64,000 bases of DNA from NCBI RefSeq assembly GCF_030272615.1, contig NC_081415.1:601483644-601547643 (forward strand). The letters run 5' to 3'. Made by a program: the position numbers and the translations under genes. How positions within the stretch are numbered: the stretch's first letter is position 1; every line of letters starts with the position of its first letter. This DNA is from Cryptomeria japonica (taxonomy: Eukaryota; Streptophyta; Pinopsida; Cupressales; Cupressaceae). Shown piece after piece: positions 24,162-36,679 of the stretch. The notes below the pieces were generated by a model. The model was not told where the DNA came from. It ran no database searches and saw only the letters and a program-made list of their open reading frames with translations.

Positions 24162-26947
24162 TTAATTTCCATCCAGGGGTGGTAATTGATCAAAAATAGA
24201 TTTATACTTGCTTCGAGCATCAGTGAGGGCGACTGAGAGTGAATCCTTTACACTTTCCATTAATGAATTTTGTGCTTGAATATAAGCTAATAGTGATATT
24301 AAGCCATCAAGAGTGCTTCCCTCTTGTGTAGTTGATAGGCATGTAGCTCTGTTGATCTGTTCCTATACTGATGAGAGATGAGGAAGGAATAGTGTCTGAA
24401 GGGTCATTATATCCATCCTGATTTTATGCTCTTCATTCCTGAGTTCTAACTGTTGAGCCATGAGCAGTTGAAGCTTGGTATAAAAATTCTGAACTGAATT
24501 AGGCTCAGTGGTCAACTTAGTTGAGAGACCGGTGATCTCTTTCTCAATTGCATCAGTTTTATTCTTGATATCTTTAATGAATAAGGAAAATGTACAAAGT
24601 TTCTAAAATAAATAAAGTATATGCTTGAGTTGAGGGGACAACTCAGCAATGAATTTGACAAGCTTTACTTTTCCTATAGCTAGAGCTTTTTGTACCTCTT
24701 CAATCATTTTTGCTGTAAGCTCTTTATCTTTTAGCTTGCTTAGGTACTCAGATGCATCAACTCTAGATGTTTCTATTTGAGTAAGGAGTTCATCCAGTTG
24801 AATGTGGATGGCTGCATCGGTTGACACTATTGCCAAAGGTAGCATTTCTGTGAGTAGTGTCTTTACCTTCTGAAGTACTTTATTCTTCTTTTGAATAGCC
24901 AATTGTTTTTCCTGTTTGGCCTTTGCTTTGCATAGCTCACTGAAATCGGTAAGTGCTTGCCCTTTTAATTTTGAGATATTGACATTGGGAAACACTATTG
25001 GTTTAGTCAAATCAATTTTGAAACTATGCTTTCTCACCTTCTTCTCTTTTCCTTTGGTCGGTTGCACTAAGACAAGTGCTTGTGAGGCTTGCTGACCCTT
25101 GGTAGGTTGCTCGGTAGATGCAACACTTTGGTTGGTTCCTGTAGCCATGGTAGTGTCCTTGGGTGTCTCGGTGCTAGGGGTCTCAACTGTAACATTTGTA
25201 GTGCTTGACAGTGCTTGAGACGTCTGATCTTTAGTTGTATCTTCTACTGTTTCAGACTTGTGACTTTCAGTGCCTTGATCTAAGTCCTTAGGAGCTTTGG
25301 TTGAGATAGGTGGTTTCACCAGTGGATAAGGCTGAACTTGTTCTAAAACATATTCACTAGATACAATTTTTGCATAGGTAGTGCCTTCAATCATTTCCTA
25401 CTTTGGTACTTCTTCATCCATAATATCTTCATCAATTTGAATAGTGTCAGTTGGGTTTGGACCTTGCTCGGTGACATCAGGATCTTTCTCGGTGACATCA
25501 ACAATTTCAACTTGAGATTGTTCACCGACATCCTTTAGTTTGAAGATTTCCTGCCACTTGGATTTTGTCTCATTTTCCACATCAATGTATAGCCCATTCA
25601 TCAATTTTAAGGCTCTCTGTTTGACAAGAAATTTAGAATTGTATGTGGTCAAATGCTCCTTGATTTTTTCTACAGACATATTAGAGAATAGATGGACTAG
25701 ACTTCTTTCTCTTATTTTTCTCTCTAAGTCCATTGTATATTTCCATCTGTTATCAATATGTAAGTATAATTCACTCAGAAGTGACTTTACTAGTTCTAAT
25801 GGAGCTAGCCGAAACTTTAGAAGTGTGCAGATGACAACTTCTTCAATTTCTCACAACTCATCATTATTCCTAGTCTCATACTTAACATATCTAAATCCTA
25901 CAAATCCACCGTATTCTTTAAAATTGGCACAAAAATTTTCAACACTATGGATATTTACCTTTTTGCTTTTTACAATCTGAAATTTGTTCGCATCATCAGA
26001 TTCTGTATCACTAGACTCTTTTGCCAAAATGAGTCTCCGAGTAGATTTCTTATAGGTCTTGGTTACCTTGGGTACAGTAACACTCTTTTGTTTCTTACTC
26101 GGTGATGCAGCTGATGCTCTAGTGCTGGGTCTCTTTGTTGGTGGTGTCGGTAGGGCCTTTTAAATGTCTTGTTTCTTTCTTTTCAAAACTTTACCCTTAG
26201 GCAACTCGGTACTTAATGTTATTTCTACCTCTTGAGCTTCTGATTCCTTTTCGGTAATGGCAAGAGTGCCTTTGACAGGTGTAGAGGAGGATTCTTCTCA
26301 GAATTTCTCAGATAAAACCTTTATCATTTTTGTAGCTTTTCTTGTAGCTTTAGGTACTACAATGCTCATTTTTACTTTTTCCTTCACCTCTTCATATGTT
26401 CCATATCTTAGTTTGGTAGCATGCGTGACAATGATAGATAAGCATCAATTTGTTGTTGTGTTATATCATAGTCAATCTCATAACCCATTGGTGGCAAAGA
26501 TTGAGTCCTCGGTTCAACAACATTCACATAACAATAATCAGTGTCTACCTCAAAACATATATCATCCTTATATTTTTCTACCAGTTGTGATGGAATCCTG
26601 TACCTATTGTGCATCTTCTCTTGAAATTTGTTGCAATAGTCATCCATGATATCATTAAAGTTATCTCCCAGTTTCTTGATAAAATCATTGATTTGATGGG
26701 TGATAGGTCGGTGTAGCTCCCAAACTACTTTACCTACTGAGGGAAAGAACTTCTCAAAGTAGAAAAACATGCATACAAGAAGTGAACAAAACTTTAGTGT
26801 ATTTGCTGAGTTGTTCTTCTTTGGCTTTCTTATTGTGTTTAGGTTCTCAAACAAGTTCTTCAGTAGCACTTCACATAAATCTACTTTCATTCCCTTCTTC
26901 ACTATTTTGCCGGCCAAGTCAACTACCACACATGGTACACTATTTTC
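24162..26947 (-). pseudogene. ORF2 of the non-autonomous element, 3' part
   Basis: Continuation of the ORF that begins at 46837. When the gypsy element and one CCTTG copy are left out, the minus-strand frame runs straight from 46256 into 26947. Visible parts in order: a globular segment to 26408, a Lys/Arg-rich stretch with nuclear-localisation-like clusters (KRKKQDI, SPSKKQKS), a helical segment (25733-25398), a Thr/Ser/Gln-rich low-complexity region (about 25390-25080), then a Lys/Glu/Leu-rich coiled-coil-like C-terminus ending at a TAA at 24162-24164. There are in-frame stops (for example at 25395, 24603 and around 24350) and one frame change between 26408 and 25733. I do not recognise the family and it shows no pol motif. 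Its length with the 5' part is about 1,120 codons. Confidence 0.7.
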
Positions 26948-26952
26948 CCTTG
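26948..26952. other. Target-site duplication CCTTG (left copy)
   Basis: Matches 46256-46260 exactly and marks the gypsy insertion into ORF2 of the surrounding element. Confidence 0.92.
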
Positions 26953-27888
26953 TGTTGTCCTCAAAATTTGATTCCCTTCAATGTCCTTAAGATAATAATG
27001 TCTAAACTAGGTGCAGAGAAAACATCAAAGATAAGGAAATTCCAGAGACAACATATGACAAAGTTTGATTTAAACCTTCTACACTTCGGGCTTCCTCAGA
27101 GCCCAGGTGGGTATACCTTTGTGAATTAACTTCACACTTTTAAACAATAAACCCACAGCAAACCAGTCCAGAAAACCAGTGGATTCATTCACCTTGAAAT
27201 CAATTGAAAACAATGAATAGAAATTGTACTTAACTTCAACATTTTTTATCAACAAATTATGCAATAAACAACCTCGATTAACACCAGTGCCTTATCCAAA
27301 TATACAGAGTCACTTAAATTCAAATAACACTTCTGAAACAATATATCCTTATGCTTCCCATTGGCTTGGTTTCCACTAATCCTGTTATATGCCTGGCACA
27401 TACAAGAATTCAATCATTCTAGACTAAGCTATGGTCCTCAAAATTCACAGTTCCCTCCAAAGAATTTATTGGTATGAGAGATCCCGCGCATTTAATTTCC
27501 CTTCTAAAGAGAAAAGCTAACTAACACTTATACTGAGATTGCTTTGCAATTCCTTTCAAACTAAACAACCCTGGATTATTTAGAATAAAGATAGTAAATA
27601 AATTTGTGAACAAACGTGAAGACAACACATAACTTTTACTCAAAACCGATGGCCTGTATATTGATATTCATTTCAAAGAGTATTACAATAAATTCTGATT
27701 CTCCATTAGACTTAGAAAAGCTCAGATAAATTTCTGCAGTGTTTTCTTACAAAATTTTGTGATCCCCCTCCCTCTAGTCCTGGTATCCATTTATAACAAC
27801 ATGGATGCACAAAGCTTCGGACTTCTCGAGGAGAGTTTGTTACAATTATTTCCAAAATTGATGAGGTTACAATTTTTACGTGAAACAG

Positions 27889-30800
27889 TTATGCGCTCTT
27901 TTCAGCCTTTGCAGTCTGTTCAATAGGTTGTTCAGTTGCAACCTCTTCTGGCTTTTCAGGGGTGCTCTCCAACTGCTCCGAATCATGGGTCGAATATTTA
28001 ACTTCCCACTCATTATATGTCTCTTCTATCGGCCATGAAAAATTAATCACATCATCTTTACTTTTAGTCAACCTTTTCCAAGAATTTCTCAGTTTGTTGA
28101 CTTCTGAATTAAGAAAACTATAGTGTGACTTAATTTTTTCTATTTCCTGTATTGTTATAACAAAGAAAGAGGTATCATCAAGATCAATGATTCCCTTTAC
28201 CCTTGCTGACAATTTGACTTCTATCTCTTTAAGCCATATTTGCTTATCTTTCAACTGATCCGGATTGGCAAAAATTCCTGGGAGCAACTCACAAACTTGA
28301 TCAGTGTATTCCTTCTTAAGTAATTTAACCCTTCTTTCCACATTATCCACTTCTGTTGCCAATTGCAATAAGATCTTAGCGATATCAGAAGTGGATTTGA
28401 TAATGGGGTTAGCTCTTGCTTCATCACAAGATACACACATGAACTCTAGATCTTGCTCCCTAGGCCTCCATCTGTCAAAAATGGGTGTCAAAATGGCCTT
28501 ATCTCTCCTTAATTCATTCCATATCTCCATGACCCTTCCCACACTATTGTGAAGCAGTGAGGCATTTATAGTATCTACAAAATTGGAGATTGTGACTTTT
28601 ATTTTCTCCTCATACTTCCCTGCATAAAAGGCCTGAGCTTGCTTTAGGTTCTCCAGTTCTTGGGGAGTTATCTCAATCATTTGGGAGTTGGAAGGCGTAG
28701 GAGATGGTGGGAGCTCAATAATGGGGCTAGTAGGTGGAGGTCTTGCAGGAGAAGAAGCAATCATCAATGTTGAAGACTCACCTTATTGGCGTTGTCCCAT
28801 CAGCTGGCTCTGCAATTTGGCAATGATGCTATCCTTGTCTCTTACCTCCTCCTTGGCACTGTCATAAGCCTTCAAAATTGTTTCCAATTTAATCTGGAGG
28901 GCCTCCTTTTCTTTGGCTTCCTTCTCAGCCACTGCAAAACTAAATTTTGCAGTTTCTAGCATAGTGCTAGCAGCCTCTACTACCCCTGTACTCTGTACTC
29001 TTTTGACCATCAATCCACCAAGGTGACTTGACCCTAAAGTATCTTTACCTTTCTTGTCCTCATTTCTTTTGAGGGACCACATAACTAGTGCAGCATTGTC
29101 CTTACTGAATGTAACCCCTTCCATGGGTTTAGTCTCTTTTCTTACTGCATCTAGCACCAGAGCATCAGCAATATTTCATTCTGGTAAAATGAGCACTCCA
29201 GCTTGTGCTACTAGATTCCTTCCCCGTTCAGGAGTGATGGTTTTGAATTCTTCTATCATCTCCTATTTTATTTCTTCTTCCACTGAGGCTGGATCTTTGT
29301 TAGGCTGCTCTGCCTTTCTTGTTTCACATCTAGCATTATATGTATCTATATGCTGCTTCCAGACAAATTGCATGAATGCTTCAGATGTAACAAAGTTATC
29401 ATCAGCTAAAAAGGCACTACTGGCCTTCTTTATCTCAGGATCCCACTCCTGGCCCTTAAGTTCAGTTGAGGTGATGTCCATTTGTGCTTCAGTGGGCTCT
29501 TTTGGCATCCCTTCTTCCACCTCATCATAAGTGTAGGCAATTTCCCCCAAGCTGCCCAACTGCGAAAGGTATTCAGTTGTTGCTTGTTCATCTCCTATGT
29601 GGATAGGGGATTGGGATGGGGAATACAAGGGTGTATCTGATTGCACTTCCTTCCCCACCCTTTGCTTCTTTGGGTTGTCCTAGATGTCAATGACATCTTG
29701 CACCTTCCTCTTTTCTTTGGATGAAGAGGGCTCCCCTGTTGTAGGCACCAACACACTGTAACCTGATTTCTTATGCAGGGTGTAGTCACCAGGAGGGATT
29801 GCTTTAGTGGAAGCTGACTTGCCCAAAATCATTCTAGCCTTTTCAGGGTTGCTCTTAATTACAGCTTCCCTCTTTTCCTTTAGTGTTTGCATCACATCTT
29901 CGAAGCAAACAATCAAAAATTTTATTTTTTCTTCCAATGGGAAGAAGCTAGACAATGGGTCATAGCTAACATCAAATTGATGCACAAAATCCAAGGCTTT
30001 CTTGTAAGCCACCCATTTTTCTTTCCTCAACTCCTGTTCATCTAAATCAAATTCATTCCTGATGAGGTCTTCAGGAAAGTGGAATTGATGAGGCCTACCT
30101 CTGCATGCTACCTTCTTCCTAAACACACCATTGTAAAAGTCCTCTGGATCAGCACATCTGGACACTGCAGTGGATAAATGGTAGGGTTTGAGGAAATCCT
30201 CAAAACAATTCCAGCCTCCCTTTGTAATTACAAATTGATGAGCTATTGTAGCTTTAGGGAAAATAGTCCCTTTACCTTTGCCTGTTAGCTCTGCCTCTTG
30301 TAGGCCACCAATTTGTCTAAGGATCTCAGCTATCCCCACTTTGAGAGGGACTTGGTATGGTAACAAAAATGGGGTGCCTCTAAAACCAAAAACTCTGAAA
30401 ACCGTGGAGACTGTATATAAGAACATGTCACCCCAGTTATGAACAATTTTGATGTTCTCTGCGAATTCTTTTGGCCTTAGGAATTCCAGAAGAACCTTGG
30501 GGACTCTTGGGTTATCAGAGCAAAGGAGAGTCCTTATTTTGGATGCAAAATATTTATCGAACTTTAGGAAATTAGCATCCTCTCTATCCCATGACAACAC
30601 AGTGCTCCATAGTTGTATTGACCTCTTCTCTCCTTCCTTCTCTTTTACCAGGTCCATTCCACTGGTGAAATAATCACCACCTTTGAAGAGGAAAAGGTGC
30701 ATCAAGAGTGAATACCATCCGAATGGCCTATCCACCTTCCCATTTTTTATTCCTATCAACCCTCCATGGATAGAATCGGCAATATAAGAAGCATAATCAA

Positions 30801-31530
30801 ATGTAATAGCAAGAGAAGGATTCAAAATCTGAACAATCATTAACAAGTAATGATTTGGCATATTTGCTTCAGCATCCTCTCCTTGAACTTGGCAAAGTGC
30901 CCAATACATGCCTTTAACCCTTAAGGTAAACATACTCAATGAAAAAGGCTCTTGTGTGTTGGGCCCTACAACTGCTAACCCTCCTATTTTTAGGAAAAGT
31001 TCTTTAAGAGGCCCATTCCTAAGATGACTCTTCTGTGCACTGTACACTTGGGCTAATTGTGTGAAATTTATGGGTTCCAGGAAATTTGTGAACTCATTGA
31101 GCCCAAATGCTGTTCTCAATTCCTCTGCCTTGATTTCCACAAGGGTTTTTCCATTAACATCCCGGATGCATCTCATGACTGAATCATAGTTCACTACCAT
31201 TTGGGTTAACAAGTCTGTATCCATGAACACCCCTGGGACTACCAATTTCCTGACATCTAGTTCCCAAATGCTATTTTGAGGAACAGGAGAATTCCTCATC
31301 CCAAATCCGATTCTGAACAGCCCCAACCCAGATAGTCCAACCTGTGGGTCTCTTAACCAATTACCTTTGTCATATAATCCTTCTCCTATCTTCAAACGGG
31401 GTGCCCTGGGCACTAACTCTTTGGCCTTTGATGCCTGGTTAGTTGACAATGTCAACTATTCTAAAAAATCATCACATACACTTTGTTCTAAATAATTAAC
31501 CTTGCCAGAAAATTCCGTTTTAGGAGCCAT
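27889..31530 (-). pseudogene. LTR-encoded ORF, ~1,213 codons, unknown function (3' LTR copy)
   Basis: The minus-strand ATG at 31528-31530 opens a frame that stays the same to the stop at 27889. It is interrupted by TAG near 31456 (CAG in the 5' LTR copy), TAG at 29680, TAG at 29263, TGA at 29176 and TAA near 28768. Parts in order: a ~590-residue globular region without a family I recognise; an acidic linker; a helical Glu/Lys-rich part with a coiled-coil segment (residues ~870-910); a Pro/Ser-rich hinge (PPPTSPIIELPPSP); and a ~280-residue helical C-terminal domain with Cys residues (FMCVSCDEA) and a Glu/Pro-rich tail. It has the same direction as gag-pol. Because it lies in the LTR it is present twice. 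It has no reverse-transcriptase, integrase or envelope motif. Confidence 0.75.
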
Positions 31531-31979
31531 TGGAAAATACAAGAAAATGAATACACTCTTAAACAATCCTGCAATACGAGAATGATTTTATCTAAAAGCC
31601 ACACAAGAATTGCTTCAAAAACATGAGAGAACCTGATGCTTGCTTGAAGGAAATTGCTCTGCAACTGAACCGCTTGCTCTATTTCAGAAAAGGATAACTC
31701 TACGTCTGCTCTTCTGCAAAAATCTTTAAAAAGATATCCTTACTTGGTTGTTAGGAAATCAAATGCTTGTACTCTGGGCCTTAACTATGACATTGATTCC
31801 GCATGCTTCGACCGTCCTTTTAAAATCGAATTCATACAAGAATTCATATTTTAGCTCCAACAGGTCCCGTTATTCTATTGGCTACATAATACCACGCGGC
31901 ATCTGACCATTGGCTTAGAAAATCCCTTCGCATTCCATTTTGATACTGGCCGAATGCCTCCCTTTATACTGTGACGGGC

Positions 31980-33110
31980 CCACATTTTTCCATTTTGGCC
32001 ATGTCATCATCATGACATGTGGACGGCCCTCGTTAACTCTCGCTATTTCGCGGGCTTAAAGGGTGAGCACTTTACCCTTGCAAAATAGCACGGGCCATTG
32101 GATCATCCTTTAAGTTGATCACTAATTAATCCTTTGAAAAGGTTCTCAGAAATGGTGGGCCCGCTGAGTCGTCACTAACACCTGGCACCTAGTCACCTGC
32201 TGCACTGATTTGTCACTCTGTCACTTGCCAGAAGAAAAACCATGGGGGCTCCACTTTCATTTCAACATGTCTATCTCCCATGTCATCATCAAGACATGTG
32301 GACGGCTGACACTCATTGTCGCTATTTTGCGGCCTTAAAGGGTGAGCACTTTACCCTTGCGAAATAGCGCCGACCGTCAGATCATCTCTGCAGTCGATCG
32401 GTATTTAACTCTTCGAAAAGGCTCTCAGAAATGGTGGGCCCATGGACATGCCATGGACATATGGTGCCTTGTCACTTTCGGATCTGACTTGTCGATTTCT
32501 CATTTGTCAAGCAAGAACCATAGGGACCCACAGTTTCCTTTTAGACCGCGTATCATCAAGACACGTGGACGGTTCTTGTTCATTTTCGCTATTTCGTGGC
32601 CTTAAGAAATGAGCACTTTACCTTTGTGCAATAGCACAGGCCGTTAGATCATATTTCAAATTGATCAGCATTTAAACCCTTCGAAAAGGCTCTCAGACAT
32701 GGTGGGCCTGCTGAGTCGTCACTAACACCCGGCACCTAGTCACCTGCTGCACTGATTTGTCATTCTGTCATTTGTTGGAAGGAGCCACGGGGTCTCAATA
32801 AATTGTTAAGAGCTGTCCCTGCCAGGTCATCTCCACCTGCAGCCTGACTCATCTTTGGGGCCCACTTTTGAACCTTTAATCCTGACCCGCTGACTGTGGT
32901 GACTTGTGCCACATGTTACCTTTTAATACACCAGAAGAAAACCACGGGGGCCCCACTTTCTTTGACAGCCACATCCTTTACTTCCTCCGTCATGACACAT
33001 GGACAACTGACATTCATTCTCTCTATTTCGCGGCTTTAAAGGGGAAGCATTTTACCCTTGCAAAATAGTGCCAACCGTCGGATCCTTTCCCAAATTGATC
33101 GACGTTTACT
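31980..33110 (-). promoter_or_regulatory. Four hairpin-bearing modules in the LTR, upstream of the LTR ORF
   Basis: The hairpin CGCTATTTCGCGG...AAAGGGTgagcACTTTACCCTT...GCGAAATAGCG lies at 32041-32090, 32320-32369, 32587-32637 and about 33020-33070. It has an outer 10-11 bp stem and an inner AAGGGT/ACCCTT stem. Each hairpin is followed by a conserved block with gaaaaggctctcagaaatggtgggcc and preceded by catcatcaagacatgtggacgg. The modules are 250-430 bp apart and lie near the start of the LTR on the transcribed strand. A U3 enhancer or silencer array is plausible; that role is inference. Confidence 0.6.
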
Positions 33111-33425
33111 GGGCCCAACACTTTAGAACGAAATAATATAAGGCAAATTTTTTTCAAATAATCAACGTAACCACCTAGGTTAATAACAAGGGGGGGACAC
33201 TTCCCACGACCCCACGACCCATGACCTAAGTGAAATAAAGTATCGGCAAAATAGAAACCAGAGGGTTTAAAATAAAAAGATAAGGTCTAAAACTTAAAAA
33301 ACCCTTAAACCCTCTAGGTTTAAAATAAAGCTGAAGCACTTGGGACTACACCCTATTCGAAAATTTTCAAGGTACCACAGCCAATTATGGGGAAGGAAGA
33401 ACCCAATTTTAAAATAGTGATAACA

Positions 33426-33445
33426 GCGGCTCTGACTGGGGATGG
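33426..33445 (+). other. PBS-like sequence at the 3' internal boundary, where a PPT is expected
   Basis: Right next to the 3' LTR the plus strand reads GCGGCTCTGACTGGGGATGG, which resembles the TGGCGACTCTG-type primer sites of gypsy elements. The minus strand here is not purine-rich, so no ordinary polypurine tract is visible. Confidence 0.4.
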
Positions 33446-35019
33446 TTGATTACGAGATCAACACAAGAAAACTCAGAAACTCTAGAGAAACAAACCAAAA
33501 CACAGACGAAAACCAGGAAAGCAGGAAAGAAAACAAAATATATACAAACAAAGGACTCACCGTGCATGGACATTAAGAGAAATAATGCTTCAGGAATTGC
33601 CCATGCACTAGAAATTCCTGCATTTCATCATTCATATTCTTCAAAAAATATGAATCCTTACCATTCAGGTCACAAACTATAAAAGGGCCAATCCATAGTG
33701 ATTCAAATTTTTTATGCTTTTCTTTATCTTGTTTTTTTGCATTCCACTGAAGAACCATGTCATCAACTTGAAACTTCCTTAATGATGTCCTTTTATCAAA
33801 AAGATACTTTGACTGCAACTGGATCTTCTGATTTTTCTTATGGGCAGAAGTCCTAAGCTCCTCCATTTCTACAATTTGGATCATTCTGTTTTCCATCGGT
33901 TCAGATATTTCCATGTCCTCATCCTGCAAAAACTTATACACTGGAAGAAGGTTATTTACTGGTAATCTGGCTTGGGTACCATAGACCAACTCAAAAGGTG
34001 ACATTTCAATGGATTTTTTAACTGTTATCCTATCTGCCCACAAGGCTAACTTCAACTTTTGATCCCAAGACCTCTTGTTTTCTTCTAAGATTTTCTTGAT
34101 GATATTTAACAAGCTTTTGTTGCTGGATTCTGCCTGTCCATTCCCCTGAGGGTGATAAGGTGATGAGTAGGACATGAGTATACCGTGACTATTGCAAAAA
34201 CCTACAAATTCTTCTGATCTAAAACACATAGCATTATCCATTACCAATTTTGCAGGTGTTCCAAATCTAGTCACAATACTATCCATTAGGAAATCAATGA
34301 CAATTTTACTAGTAGCTCTTTTTGTAGGGATGGCTTCTATCCATTTGGTAAAATAATCAGTGGTCACTATAATCCATCCATGACCTCTTCCTGACTTTTC
34401 AACAATCTCTCCAATAAAATCAATGCCCCATTGGACAAAAGGAGCTTCTATAGAGACTGGATTTAGGGGTAAGGCTCCTTCATACTTGAGCTTAGAAGAA
34501 AATCTTTGACATGGATCACATCTTCGAACATATGCATGGGTATCTTTAAATAAGGTAGGCCAATAATACCCAGCCCGTATTATCTTACCAGCAGTAGTCT
34601 TAGCAGAATAGTGGCCTCCACATACTCCATCATGCATTTCAATTAACACCCGTTTGGCTTGAAATTCATCCAAACACATTAGTAACTCTCCATCTTTCTT
34701 TCTCCAGAAAAGATCACCCTGAATGAGCACATACTTTTGGGACTTAAGCTTCAAAGTTCTCTTCTGATTCTGTGTCATTTCTTCTGGGAGTATGTTACCT
34801 CTCAATACCTGGATTATCTCTGTGTACCAAGGTTGTCTCTCAATACTAGTAACCGAAACATCTTTAACCTCAACATTGTGTATTTCTACATTCATGAGAT
34901 TTGACTCAGTCATGAGCTTAGCCAAACCTAACCCTCTCACTAATTTAGTAATCTTTATCTCCAAATTGAACTCTTGAATTCTATTGATCCATCTACACCT
35001 CTTCCCAATAACTTCAGAC

Positions 35020-35300
35020 TAAGACAAAATATCTTTAACAGCAGCATGTGGAACATAAGCAACGATGTTTGCATTCACCAGATATGGCCTAAAAGCTTTA
35101 ACAGCTTTAACTAGGGCATAAGCTTGTTTCTCCATGATTTCATATTTCAGTTCTGCCGCCTGCAAAGATTTACTATAGAAGGCTATGGGATGTTCATATC
35201 CTTCATTATCTTTTTGTAATAATACTGCAGCCACCGTGTGATATGAAGCAAAAGAAAACAGAGAAAAAGGCTTACTATAATCTAGATATTTCAACACTGG
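35020..35300 (-). other. Native Ty3 RNase H, catalytic residues lost
   Basis: The usual TDAS motif reads SFASYHTVAAVLLQ (first Asp replaced), and the usual TDHKAL motif reads VPHAAVKDIL (Asp replaced). The E-x-x-Y-x-x-x-E-K motif remains (ELKYEIMEKQA). This resembles the tether-like degenerate RNase H expected when a second active RNase H is present. Confidence 0.7.
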
Positions 35301-36679
35301 TGCTTCCTGGATTGCCTTCTTAATCTCATCAAAAGCTTTTGAAGCTTCTTGATCCCAACAAAACTTTGTGTCCTTCTTGAGCAACTTGACAATAGGCTTC
35401 ACTATCTCGGCAAAGTTTGCAATGAATCTCCTGACAAAATTCAGTTTGCCTAAAAAGGATTGAATACTTTTCACATTTTTAGGTTCAGAGACTCTATTAA
35501 TTGCTTCAATTCTTTCAGGGTCTATTCTTATCCCTTCCTTGGAAACTATGTGTCCCAATAACTTTCCTTCAGTGACCCCAAAATGACATTTCTTGGGATT
35601 CAGTGATACACCAAATTCCAAGGCTTTATCGAACACCTTCTCTAGATGTCCACAATGATCATCAGCTCTCTTTGAGAAACAAGTTAAATCATCTTGGTAA
35701 ACCACCATAATGATATTTATGAATTCCTTAAAAGCCATATCCATAGCTCTCTGAAATGTAGCTCCTGCATTTTTTAATCCAAATGGCATTCTCACATATA
35801 CATAGGTTCCCCATGGAGTAGTGAAAGTTGTTTTAAACTATTCAGACTCCTTTACAAGCACTTGATTGTATCCTGAGAAACCATCCATCATGGATAAAAG
35901 ATCACAACCTGTCACTCTTTGTAGCATTGCTTCCATGTTTGGGGATGAATAATTATCTTTTAGGGAAGCAACATTCAGATTCCTAAAATCCACACACAAT
36001 CTGATATCTCCATTCTTCTTCCTTACTGGGACCAAATTAGAGACCCATGAAGAATGCCTTATTGGTTTAATAATTCCCCCTTCTCTCAATTTTGTCAACT
36101 CTTGTTGCATTTTTGTTTCTAATAAGGGGTTAATAAGTCTCTGTTTCTGTCTGAATGGCTTAGCATCTGGAAGTAAAGGAACTTCATGCTGAAAAAGATC
36201 TTGTCTATACGCCTTTAGGTCTTCATAAGACCAAGCAAAGACATGCTTATACCTTTTCAATAAATTGATAAGATTAGTCCTAACATGGGGGGGTAACTTC
36301 TTTCCAATATATACCAACTTGGGGGATGATTCTGTCCCCAGGTTGACCTCCTCCAATTCTTCTAACTTGGTGGTAGATTGCTGGTGTAAATGACTGTCAT
36401 TATAACTAAACATACTTTCTAACTCCACCAACCCTTTAGGTATCTCGTTAGTTTCCAACTGGACAATATCATTTCCAAACACTGTCTCTCTATCATCCAC
36501 CACTTCCACCAATGCATTGCAATCAATTTTTTGTCCATCATAATCATCAACACATTGGATGAACCTAAGAATATCTTCATCATTAGCAAAAACTTGCCAA
36601 TTATATACATTATCAGGGATAGCGGGCCTAGCTTTTATTTCCACAGTGGAAATACCAGTTAGTGTTGCATCATTATTTT

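Larger units (their letters stand above)
26953..33425 (-). repeat. 3' LTR of the gypsy element (6,473 bp)
   Basis: Full-length version of the LTR. On the minus strand it begins TGTTATCACT at 33425. It continues with four copies of a hairpin-containing module (33.07-31.99 kb), a leader, the LTR ORF (31530-27889) and a ~0.9 kb tail ending GAGGACAACA. The 5' LTR lacks about 0.9 kb that is present here around 31470-32360. Confidence 0.92.

Noticed and set aside
28304-30673. Plus-strand open frames inside the gypsy LTR (for example 28304-28552, 29054-29530, 30449-30673)
   Set aside because: They are shadows of the minus-strand LTR ORF. The same shadows occur in the other LTR and none has a recognisable domain.
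31980-33110. LTR hairpins as transcription terminators or as tRNA-like genes
   Set aside because: No T-run follows on either strand in the bacterial-terminator manner, this is nuclear plant DNA, and no cloverleaf or anticodon arm can be drawn.
26956-33425. Gypsy LTR starting at TGTCCTCAAA (26956) rather than TGTTGTCC (26953)
   Set aside because: Only the start at 26953 gives matching 5-bp duplications (CCTTG on both sides) and ends that are inverted copies (TGTT...AACA).
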